From: Hyphomicrobiales bacterium
GTDB taxonomy: Bacteria > Pseudomonadota > Alphaproteobacteria > Rhizobiales > JAJFHB01
Direction: 5' to 3'
NCBI GenBank assembly: GCA_021775795.1
Contig: JAJFHB010000308.1
Location: 1 to 5,038 of the forward strand
Length of the DNA stretch: 5,038 nt
Shown here: positions 1 to 5,038 of the stretch, in pieces
How positions within the stretch are numbered: position 1 is the stretch's first letter
How the letters are laid out: every line of letters starts with the position of its first letter
Translations under genes and position numbers: made by a program
The notes under the pieces: model-generated
Database searches by the model: none
What the model was told of the DNA's origin: nothing
The model's input: only the letters and a program-made list of their open reading frames with translations

Positions 1-678
1 CCGCTGCACAAGGGGTGCAGATACAGCGAAGTTCACACCGATGTTCGCATCGGAGTCTTTCGTGAAAATGGCAGAAAGTACGCCGACCAATTCGCCCTGC
101 TCATTAACGAGGGCGCCACCAGAGGCACCCGGATTTACGGCGGCATCTGTCTGGATGAAATCTTCGATGGTGTTGAAGCCGACCCCGGCACGATGCACGG
201 CAGAGACGGTGCCACAGGTAACCGACAGACCAAGACCAAACGCGTTTCCGATGGCGCAGACCTCCTCGCCAATTGCCGGGTCTCCGCCAAAACTCATCGC
301 GGGCAACGGTTCATCCAGAACGAGCACCGCGAGATCCGTCGCGGCATCAATGGCAGCAACCCGCGCCGTCACGATGATGCCGTTGGATGTTCGGACGTGA
401 GCCGTCGTCGCGCGTTCCACATTGTCTGAGCCCGATGAAATCTCCAGCACGTGCAGTGCTGTGACAACGGCCATGCCATCAAACACCACGACACCTGAGC
501 CTTCTGGCTCTTCCGCATCGAAGCGTCCTTCCGGCCATTCGGGAAAGACGCTGACCACGGCGCGCATCAATGTATCGATTCCCGGGGCGGACGTGTCAGC
601 CATCCCGGGTCGCGGCAATATTGTGGCGACAAAGATCACGGCGAACAAAAGCTGCCGAAGAAATTTACCCGTAGTCAT
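1..678 (-). CDS. Trypsin-like serine protease, HtrA/S1C type, exported (3' end missing)
   Basis: The first 226 codons are visible and the gene runs off the left edge. An N-terminal hydrophobic stretch (about residues 6-22, then a GMA-D site near 27) looks like a Sec signal peptide, so the protease should act in the periplasm. A chymotrypsin-fold domain follows, with the triad visible as His76 in VVTALHVL, Asp115 in ATDLAVL and Ser186 in NPGASGGAL, the last preceded by the FIQTDAAVNPG segment typical of HtrA-like proteases. The nucleophile motif is GASGG rather than the commoner GNSGG. Cys141 and Cys155 flank the AIGNAFGLGLSV loop and could form a disulfide. Whether a PDZ domain follows cannot be seen. 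The ATG at 678 lacks a clear Shine-Dalgarno; an in-frame TTG at 702, overlapping the stop of the upstream 41-aa gene, is an alternative and the reading frame is closed by TAA just before it. The gene lies 20 bp behind the small ORF and is probably the last visible member of the FDH operon. Fold is confident; substrate unknown. Confidence 0.9.
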   Translation of the reverse strand, partial: MTTGKFLRQLLFAVIFVATILPRPGMADTSAPGIDTLMRAVVSVFPEWPEGRFDAEEPEGSGVVVFDGMAVVTALHVLEISSGSDNVERATTAHVRTSNGIIVTARVAAIDAATDLAVLVLDEPLPAMSFGGDPAIGEEVCAIGNAFGLGLSVTCGTVSAVHRAGVGFNTIEDFIQTDAAVNPGASGGALVNEQGELVGVLSAIFTKDSDANIGVNFAVSAPLVQR

Positions 679-698
679 CAGATGGTGGAGATCATGCT

Positions 699-824
699 TC
701 AATTAAGTCGAACGGAATCGGTGCTGAAGACATCAGCCGACGACATCGGCGTGGAGTTCAGATACATGCTTGCTCCCACGCAAACAACGATCAACAAGCC
801 GATGCTTGCTAAAAACGCCTTCAT
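699..824 (-). CDS. Small single-helix membrane protein, 41 aa, unknown function
   Basis: A short reading frame of 41 codons from ATG at 824 to TGA at 701-699. It is preceded by a good Shine-Dalgarno (AGGGAG, 7 nt before the ATG), starts 24 bp after the stop of the WD40-cytochrome c gene and ends 20 bp before the protease start, so it fills the gap between the two neatly. The product begins MKAFLASIGLLIVVCVG: one Lys, then a hydrophobic helix over about residues 4-22, followed by a short polar tail of about 19 residues rich in Ser, Thr and Asp. It could be a membrane anchor with a periplasmic tail, or a signal peptide with a tiny mature peptide. Cys15 sits inside the helix after VV, which does not fit a lipobox. 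I do not recognise a family. The case rests on the ribosome binding site, spacing and hydrophobicity pattern. Confidence 0.6.
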   Translation of the reverse strand: MKAFLASIGLLIVVCVGASMYLNSTPMSSADVFSTDSVRLN

Positions 825-831
825 CAAAATT

Positions 832-837
832 CTCCCT
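832..837 (-). promoter_or_regulatory. Ribosome binding site of the 41-aa ORF
   Basis: AGGGAG on the minus strand, 7 nt before the ATG at 824. It lies in the 24-bp gap after the WD40-cytochrome stop codon and is the main sign that the tiny frame is translated. Confidence 0.6.
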
Positions 838-848
838 GTCTCATTATT

Positions 849-2237
849 CTATTGTTCCAGTTCATCGCCGTCGCCGTCAACCGAACTGTCTCCTTGTGTT
901 GCCTCGCGCAGGAACGCAATGAGTGCTGTGCGTTCCTCTGGATTTGTCATCCGCTGCAAGGGCATTTTGGTTCCCGGCACAAACTCCTGAGGGCCATCGT
1001 CAAAAAGCTGCTCGATCGTATCCTCGTTCCAGATAATTTCCGCCTGCAGCAATGCAGTGGAGTAAGCATATCCGGGAAGCGTTCCCGCCCGGCGCCCGAA
1101 AACACGGTAGAGCGTTGGGCCTGCGCGGTTTGCACCGTCCGGTGTCAGTGTATGGCAGACGCTGCATTTGCGCGCAAACTGCGTCTCGCCCAGGCTCATG
1201 TCTTCGCTGACCTGAAAGCGTCTGGGAAAATCACTGCGAACTTCTTCGTATGGTGCAGCCGGGGTCATTTGCCAGTGAATAGCGAAGTCATCGAGGGAAC
1301 CGTAATAGAATGAACTGTGGTCGCCCGAAAGCGCCATGGCCCAGACCGGACCGTAGGGGTTTTCGTGCAGGCCAAGTGACGACCAGTCGTCGACATTCCA
1401 CACGTATATGCGCCCATCTCCGCCACCTGACGCTGCAATTCCTTCATCATGATCAACCAGAAGCGACAGGACCGGGCCGTCGTGGCTGACCAGCGTGGTT
1501 TCAAGTTCACCTGCTTCTATGTCAATGACGCCCACAGTGCCTTCGAGGGATCCGAAAAGCAGATGTTCGCCGTCAGGCAACAATTGCAGTTCATTGATAC
1601 CCCAACCAAAACTCAGCAGCGTGCTGAGGTAACGAGCGTCTTGCGTTTCCCACGCCCGCACCGTGCCGTCGTAGCTTGCGGTAAAAACCTGTTCGCCATC
1701 GGTTGAGAAGGCGACAGCGTTGACGTTGTTGGCATGGCCTTCCAGCACACCCGCCAAAGTGCCGGTCTCAACATGCCAGAGGCGTGCTGTTTGATCCCAA
1801 GCCGCGGATGCCAGTAAAGCCCCATCGGCAGAAACGGCGAGATCAACAACCTTGTGCGAATGGCCCTCAAGCACATGCACCAGCGTCGCACTCTCAAGAT
1901 CCCAGATGCGAACAAATCCATCATCGCTTGCGGTTGCGGCAAGGCTTGTATCGGGAATGAAGACAACGTCATTCACGGCTGCATCATGTTCATCAAAACG
2001 ATGCACGATTTCCGGGCCGTCGTCTGAAAGTTGCCAGTGGATCATGGAGTAATCGAAACTGCCGGTGAGGGCTGAGCCGCCGTCTTCCGACAGGGCAATT
2101 GCCATGACCGGACCGCCGTGGCCACGCAGGTCATCGGCTCGCACAGGTGCCAGGATGAAACAGGGAATAATGAAGGTCGCGAGCGCCACAGCGCAGAGCG
2201 AGAGCTGGCGCATTGAACCGAGAAAGGCACAAAACAT
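849..2237 (-). CDS. Exported seven-WD40 propeller fused to class I cytochrome c
   Basis: A 462-aa protein with three parts. Residues 1 to about 34 form a Sec signal peptide (hydrophobic core SLCAVALATFIIPCFIL, cleavage near VRA-DD). Residues about 35-324 hold seven WD40-like repeats, with cores such as GFVRIWDLE, QTARLWHVE, GTVRAWET and GRIYVWNVD and several GH-type repeat starts (LEGHSHKV, LEGHANNV), enough for one closed seven-bladed propeller. Blades 1 and 7 end in the non-canonical IHWQL and IHWQM. Residues about 345-445 form a mitochondrial/c2-type cytochrome c: heme site CSVCH at 358-362, a GRRAGTLPGYAYS segment, and GTKMPLQRM near 422-430, where Met425 is the probable axial ligand. The acidic tail contains DGDGDELE. 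The ATG at 2237 was chosen because AGGA lies 9 nt upstream; TTG at 2243 is too close to it and ATG at 2213 has no such site. It follows fdhC by 73 bp. Likely periplasmic electron carrier or docking protein for FDH; the partner is inferred from position only. Confidence 0.9.
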   Translation of the reverse strand: MFCAFLGSMRQLSLCAVALATFIIPCFILAPVRADDLRGHGGPVMAIALSEDGGSALTGSFDYSMIHWQLSDDGPEIVHRFDEHDAAVNDVVFIPDTSLAATASDDGFVRIWDLESATLVHVLEGHSHKVVDLAVSADGALLASAAWDQTARLWHVETGTLAGVLEGHANNVNAVAFSTDGEQVFTASYDGTVRAWETQDARYLSTLLSFGWGINELQLLPDGEHLLFGSLEGTVGVIDIEAGELETTLVSHDGPVLSLLVDHDEGIAASGGGDGRIYVWNVDDWSSLGLHENPYGPVWAMALSGDHSSFYYGSLDDFAIHWQMTPAAPYEEVRSDFPRRFQVSEDMSLGETQFARKCSVCHTLTPDGANRAGPTLYRVFGRRAGTLPGYAYSTALLQAEIIWNEDTIEQLFDDGPQEFVPGTKMPLQRMTNPEERTALIAFLREATQGDSSVDGDGDELEQ

Positions 2238-2244
2238 CCGCAAA

Positions 2245-2250
2245 TTTCCT
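2245..2250 (-). promoter_or_regulatory. Ribosome binding site deciding the WD40-cytochrome start
   Basis: AGGAAA on the minus strand. The AGGA core sits 9 nt before the ATG at 2237 but only 3 nt before the TTG at 2243, so it favours the ATG and a product two residues shorter than the longest open frame. Confidence 0.5.
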
Positions 2251-2310
2251 GGCCCTCGCCCAAGTCGACACTGTCGGTCGTCTCAAGCGTTTCGTTAGCT
2301 ATCGTCCAGT

Positions 2311-3420
2311 CTACTCTGCAGGCGGCGCTGCCGGTTCACCTTCCTGCAGCTTGCCTGATGTCCGCATTTCTTCCATCCACAATGAGTGGTGCTCTTCCGC
2401 CCAATTTGTGTCCGCTTCACCGGTGCCCATGGCATCGAACGCGCCTTCCATGCCCAAAGTGCCAATATAGATGTGGGCGATGATGACGGCGATGAAGAAG
2501 AACGCCACGATGGCGTGCCAGAGCTGGCTGTATTGCATTTCCTGCATCGGCGTCAGCTCGGTCGGGAAATAGGTGATGCCGATGGAATGCAGGATCTGAA
2601 AGGTTCCCTGGAAGAACTGCATTTCAAACGGGAACATCAACGATATCCCGGAGACGCTGATCGAAATCCCGCAAAGAATTACGACCCAGAAAACGATCTT
2701 CTGGCCGGCGTTGAATTTCTTGGCCGGCGGGTGTGAGTGTTTGGAAAACATACCTCCGCCTGCGAGGAGCCAGCGCACATCATGCAAGCTGGGTATGTTG
2801 TCCTTGATCCACATGACGAGGACGATGGCGAGGCCGAGCATGAAACCGAAAGCAACGTAATTGTGCAGCCACTTGCCCATTTGGGTAACAAACGCAAAGG
2901 CATCCGGACCGATTACCGGCAGCAGCACATACCTGCCGTAGAGAATATTGAGCCCCGAAATCGCCAGGATGATGAAGGAGGTTGCGAGCAACCAATGGCC
3001 CATGCGTTCGATGCCGTTGAACCGCACCACGGTCCTGCCGCTCGGGCCCTTTTCGATGGCGATCCGTCCGCGAAACACGAAAAACAACGAAACCAGTGCG
3101 AGGGCGCCGAATATCGCCCACCCTCCCCATTGGAACAGCGGCCCGTTGCGCAGTGCCCGCCAGTTGTCGCCTTCTGACTGGATCAATACACCGGCCTGCT
3201 CATTCGGTATTGATACGGTACCTGTCTCGCCTTGCCGGATGTCGCGCCAGAAGTCTGCTTCAGCACTGCCGGAGATATTACCAGGTACAGAGCCATCGGT
3301 CTGTGCGGTCGCGGCATCAGGGATCAGGAACGTAAAACAAAGAAGTACGACGAGAGCGTACATCACATGGACGATCACATTCTTTGTTGGATCGCCCGCT
3401 TTAGAAAAGTGATGTTTCAT
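2311..3420 (-). CDS. fdhC: Formate dehydrogenase gamma subunit, diheme cytochrome b
   Basis: Membrane subunit (369 aa) that anchors the FDH complex and passes electrons from the FdhB clusters over two b hemes, normally to quinone. It begins with a hydrophobic stretch (about residues 16-36) ending in an ATA-Q site that looks like a cleaved signal peptide, then a polar exported segment of about 55 residues before the first core helix. Core helices are at about 96-117, 142-163, 182-206, 241-264 and 301-322; the first of these precedes the four-helix cytochrome b fold. Probable heme ligands are His142 (RMGHWL), His186 (KWLHNY), His302 (LWHAIV) and His316 (IAHIYI), matching the four ligands known in E. 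coli FdnI. The C-terminal GTLGMEGAFDAMGTGE and EEHHSLWMEE stretches are typical of the family. I chose the ATG at 3420 because GGGAGAG lies just before it; an in-frame ATG at 3438, six codons earlier, overlaps the preceding gene's stop as ATGA and is the alternative. Very likely fdhC (fdoI/fdnI-like). Confidence 0.96.
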   Translation of the reverse strand: MKHHFSKAGDPTKNVIVHVMYALVVLLCFTFLIPDAATAQTDGSVPGNISGSAEADFWRDIRQGETGTVSIPNEQAGVLIQSEGDNWRALRNGPLFQWGGWAIFGALALVSLFFVFRGRIAIEKGPSGRTVVRFNGIERMGHWLLATSFIILAISGLNILYGRYVLLPVIGPDAFAFVTQMGKWLHNYVAFGFMLGLAIVLVMWIKDNIPSLHDVRWLLAGGGMFSKHSHPPAKKFNAGQKIVFWVVILCGISISVSGISLMFPFEMQFFQGTFQILHSIGITYFPTELTPMQEMQYSQLWHAIVAFFFIAVIIAHIYIGTLGMEGAFDAMGTGEADTNWAEEHHSLWMEEMRTSGKLQEGEPAAPPAE

Positions 3421-3425
3421 TTTTA

Positions 3426-3432
3426 CTCTCCC
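3426..3432 (-). promoter_or_regulatory. Ribosome binding site deciding the fdhC start
   Basis: GGGAGAG on the minus strand; its GGAG core is 7 nt before the ATG at 3420. The earlier ATG at 3438 has only a weak CTGGG upstream and would depend on coupling to the preceding gene, whose TGA it overlaps. Confidence 0.6.
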
Positions 3433-3434
3433 GC

Positions 3435-3644
3435 TCATCGCCCAGAACTACGGAGACGCAAGGCACGATGTGACAGGTCATTGATCGTATCTTGATCAAG
3501 TGCCTGATCTTCCGCGCCGCCATAGACGCCCTTGTCATATGACGTCGGTCGCGTCTGCTCCGGCTTGTCCATCAGGCTCCAGACCGCAAGGATTGCAGCA
3601 AAGAGTACGGCAAATCCAATCAAGCGCCCGCCAATATCGGCCAT
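3435..3644 (-). CDS. Small single-helix membrane protein between fdhB and fdhC, 69 aa
   Basis: I do not recognise a named family. The product starts MADIGGRLIG, has one hydrophobic helix over about residues 8-24 (LIGFAVLFAAILAVWSL), then a polar tail of about 45 residues with KGVYGGAEDQALDQ and a basic end, RALRLRSSGR. This suggests a membrane anchor with a soluble domain of one or two short helices. GGATGA lies 8 nt upstream of the ATG as a modest ribosome binding site. Its TGA overlaps the upstream fdhC ATG at 3438 by 4 bp, so the two are probably translationally coupled. Location between the electron-transfer and cytochrome b genes suggests an accessory or minor subunit of the membrane complex, for example stabilising FdhC or holding FdhB, which has no helix of its own. 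That role is inference; existence of the gene is well supported by coupling and by its composition. Confidence 0.8.
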   Translation of the reverse strand: MADIGGRLIGFAVLFAAILAVWSLMDKPEQTRPTSYDKGVYGGAEDQALDQDTINDLSHRALRLRSSGR

Positions 3645-3743
3645 CTATTTCATCCATATTCTGAGCTGGTCAGAAATCTATTGTACTCATAACGACTTCG
3701 CACACGCCGATACGACCGCGTGCGTCCAAACTCCATCATAATG

Positions 3744-3755
3744 TCGACGGGTCGA
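3744..3755. repeat. Short inverted repeat TCGAC-GG-GTCGA
   Basis: Perfect 5-bp arms with a 2-bp spacer on the + strand, 3 bp from the larger intercistronic stem-loop. It may be an operator half-site pair or an extension of the hairpin structure; it is short enough to occur by chance. Confidence 0.3.
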
Positions 3756-3758
3756 AAT

Positions 3759-3782
3759 GCGGGACGGCCGGAGCCGTCCCGC
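3759..3782 (-). promoter_or_regulatory. Intercistronic stem-loop with UNCG-type tetraloop after fdhB
   Basis: A perfect 10-bp inverted repeat, GCGGGACGGC and GCCGTCCCGC, with a 4-nt loop. In the minus-strand transcript the loop reads UCCG closed by a C-G pair, the known extra-stable UNCG tetraloop class. It begins 14 bp after the fdhB stop codon. Only AUUUCGA follows it, with no U tract, so it is a poor intrinsic terminator; a role in blocking 3' exonuclease decay of the fdhAB message, in processing, or as partial attenuator fits better. The rest of the 152-bp spacer (3645-3796) holds no convincing gene. Confidence 0.65.
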
Positions 3783-3796
3783 GATTACCTGTTAGC

Positions 3797-4390
3797 TTAC
3801 GAGCCCTCACCGGGATAAGCGTTGCTCCAGCCCCAGGCGCCGGAACCGAAACCGCGGGCGACTACACGCTCGCGATAAATGTCCGCTACCCGGTCGCCGT
3901 CGCCCGCGAGCAATGCGCGGGTCGAGCACATTTCTGCGCAAAGCGGCAACTTACCTTCGCCGAGGCGATTACGGCCGTAGGCGCCAAACTCTGCCTGAGA
4001 ATGGTCTTCTTCCGGTCCACCGGCGCAGAATGTACATTTGTCCATCTTGCCTCGGGTTCCGAAATTGCCCACCTGCGGAAATTGCGGCGCGCCAAACGGA
4101 CACGCATAGAAGCAATAACCGCAACCGATGCAGAGATCCTTGGAGTGCAGAACCACACCTTCGTCGGTCTGGTAGAAGCAATCCACAGGACATACTGCCA
4201 TGCAGGGTGCGTCAGAACAGTGCATGCAGGCCACAGAGATCGACCGTTCGCCGGGTCCACCATCATTGATGGTGACAACGCGACGGCGGTTGATGCCCCA
4301 AGGCACTTCATGCTCGTTCTTACACGCGGTGACACACGCGTTGCATTCGATACAACGTTCAGCGTCACAGAGGAATTTCATCCGTGCCAT
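3797..4390 (-). CDS. fdhB: Formate dehydrogenase beta subunit, 4x[4Fe-4S] ferredoxin-like protein
   Basis: Electron-transfer subunit (197 aa) that relays electrons from the catalytic subunit to the cytochrome b subunit. Sixteen Cys ligands are visible in four groups: Cys13/16/19/23 (CIECNACVTAC), Cys55/58/63/67 (CMHCSDAPCMAVC), Cys87/90/93/97 (CIGCGYCFYAC) and Cys119/122 with Cys151/155 (CTFC, CAEMC). The fourth group is split by a 28-residue insert, as in FdnH/FdhB-type subunits. There is no signal peptide, which fits export piggy-back on a Tat-dependent FdhA. Unlike E. coli FdnH (294 aa), there is no C-terminal membrane helix; the protein ends in a Gly/Ser/Trp-rich tail (GFGSGAWGWSNAYPG). 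The start at 4390 has a strong ribosome binding site and lies 12 bp from the fdhA stop. A stem-loop follows the stop. Family assignment is secure; the short, anchorless form resembles proteins annotated as the FDH3 beta subunit. Confidence 0.97.
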   Translation of the reverse strand: MARMKFLCDAERCIECNACVTACKNEHEVPWGINRRRVVTINDGGPGERSISVACMHCSDAPCMAVCPVDCFYQTDEGVVLHSKDLCIGCGYCFYACPFGAPQFPQVGNFGTRGKMDKCTFCAGGPEEDHSQAEFGAYGRNRLGEGKLPLCAEMCSTRALLAGDGDRVADIYRERVVARGFGSGAWGWSNAYPGEGS

Positions 4391-4398
4391 CGTGTGTT

Positions 4399-4404
4399 CT
4401 CCTT
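4399..4404 (-). promoter_or_regulatory. Ribosome binding site of fdhB, overlapping the fdhA stop
   Basis: AAGGAG on the minus strand, 8 nt before the fdhB ATG. Its first two bases are the last two of the fdhA TAA stop codon, so ribosomes finishing fdhA stop on the fdhB initiation site, favouring coupled, matched synthesis of the two subunits. Confidence 0.75.
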
Positions 4405-5038
4405 ATGCCTTGGAAATCCGGCAAAGTGTGGTCTTTGATTCCTGCATGAGGGTCACGGAGTCATATCCGTAAGTCTGCGCCGTGTTGCTGGATTCACCCA
4501 GCACATACGGATCAGCACCTTCAGGATATTTATCTCTGAGATCTTCACCCTGGAAATGCCCGGCAAAGTGGAACGGCATAAAGGCAACGCCTTGTCCGAC
4601 CCTCTCTGTGAGCATAGCCATCACTTTTACCTTACCGCCTTCGCCGCCCGTATGCGACGGAGGTGCCTGCACCCAGACCTGTTCGCCATCCCTGATGCCG
4701 AGATTGTTGGCATCTCTGGGATTGATTTCGACAAACATGTCCTGCTGCAATTCAGCGAGCCACGGATTTGACCGGGATTCATCGCCACCACCTTCATACT
4801 CGACAAGACGACCCGAGGTCAGAATGACAGGGTAGTCCTGTGAGAAGTCGTTCTCCTGAATGGAGGCGTAGAAGGTGGGCAAACGATACATCTGCCGATC
4901 TTCATAAGTGGCATAATCCGGCAAGAGATCGCGTCTTGGCGTGTACAGCGGTTCGCGGTGCACAGGCCCCGGATCCGGGACTGTCCACACCACAGCGCGA
5001 GCCTTGGCGTTACCGAACGGAGCGCAACCGTGGGCGAT
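4403..5038 (-). CDS. fdhA: Formate dehydrogenase alpha subunit, molybdopterin-binding C-terminal part (5' end missing)
   Basis: Only the last 211 residues are in the window; the frame is open to the right edge, so the start, any Tat signal, the N-terminal [4Fe-4S] site and the Cys/Sec metal ligand lie outside. The visible part is the molybdopterin-dinucleotide-binding C-terminal domain of the DMSO-reductase family: YPVILTSGRLVEYEGGGDES at about fragment residues 69-88, then RSNPWLAELQQDMFVEINP, and VAFMPFHFAGHFQGEDL near 151-167, followed by YPEGADPYVLGESSNTAQTY. In this family such segments contact the bis-MGD cofactor. The GDES-RSNPWLAEL and FHFAGHFQGEDL signatures are those of respiratory FDH alpha subunits rather than nitrate or arsenite enzymes, and the fdhB and fdhC neighbours agree. 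The stop TAA overlaps the fdhB ribosome binding site. The apparent GTG start at 4993 is internal and should not be used. Confidence 0.95.
   Translation of the reverse strand: MAHGCAPFGNAKARAVVWTVPDPGPVHREPLYTPRRDLLPDYATYEDRQMYRLPTFYASIQENDFSQDYPVILTSGRLVEYEGGGDESRSNPWLAELQQDMFVEINPRDANNLGIRDGEQVWVQAPPSHTGGEGGKVKVMAMLTERVGQGVAFMPFHFAGHFQGEDLRDKYPEGADPYVLGESSNTAQTYGYDSVTLMQESKTTLCRISKA

Noticed and set aside
678..695. Five-codon frame (MISTI) whose TGA overlaps the protease ATG as TGATG
   Set aside because: No ribosome binding site before it and too short to judge; it may simply be chance, although a coupling leader cannot be excluded.
852..1313. Open plus-strand frame of 153 codons, and similar plus-strand frames throughout
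   Set aside because: They lie opposite the confident minus-strand genes, give low-complexity or Cys/Arg/Pro-rich products with no domain, and lack ribosome binding sites.
2265..2275. Small palindrome CGACA-C-TGTCG in the fdhC to WD40-cytochrome gap
   Set aside because: Five-base arms around one base cannot form a hairpin and the length is within chance; no operator family is recognised.
3660..3700. TACAAT and GAATAT as possible -10 boxes before the 69-aa gene
   Set aside because: No matching -35 element at 16-18 bp, so a promoter cannot be supported from sequence alone.
3650..3739. 29-codon minus-strand frame in the spacer between fdhB and the 69-aa gene
   Set aside because: No ribosome binding site, an unusually Arg/Tyr-rich product and no hydrophobic or motif pattern; probably chance.
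3759..3782. Stem-loop as a classic rho-independent terminator ending the operon
   Set aside because: No U tract follows in either direction, and further FDH genes continue on the same strand right after it.
4403..4993. GTG at 4993 as a true start giving a free-standing 196-aa protein
   Set aside because: The frame stays open to 5038 and encodes recognisable FdhA sequence (IAHGCAPFGNAKARA) upstream, so this is the tail of a much larger protein.

Overview
The window holds the distal part of a formate dehydrogenase (FDH) gene cluster. Every convincing gene lies on the minus strand, so transcription runs from position 5038 down to 1. The moderately high GC, mitochondrial-type cytochrome c, Tat/Sec-type exported FDH and a three-subunit FDH with a membrane cytochrome b suggest a Gram-negative proteobacterium, probably an alphaproteobacterium. 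That placement rests on family resemblance, not on a search.

In order of transcription the layout is: the C-terminal 211 codons of the molybdopterin catalytic subunit FdhA (cut by the right edge); the four-cluster ferredoxin-like subunit FdhB (12 bp after fdhA); a 152-bp spacer with a perfect 10-bp stem capped by a UNCG-type tetraloop; a 69-aa single-helix membrane protein of unknown function; the diheme cytochrome b subunit FdhC with an unusual exported N-terminal extension; a protein that fuses seven WD40 repeats to a class I cytochrome c; a previously uncalled 41-aa single-helix membrane protein with a good ribosome binding site; and a trypsin-like (HtrA/S1C-type) periplasmic serine protease cut by the left edge. 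Gaps between genes are short (4-bp overlap or within-gene start, 20, 24, 73, 12 bp) except for the hairpin spacer, so this looks like one operon with a possible processing or attenuation point after fdhB.

The FDH core is well understood by homology: FdhA oxidises formate, FdhB wires electrons through four [4Fe-4S] clusters, and FdhC carries them across two b hemes, normally to quinone. What is not standard is the downstream set: a periplasmic propeller-cytochrome c, two tiny membrane proteins and a protease. The inference offered here is that these form an FDH-associated module, in which the propeller-cytochrome docks on the complex or takes electrons from it and the small proteins and protease serve assembly or quality control. 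None of that is proven by the sequence.
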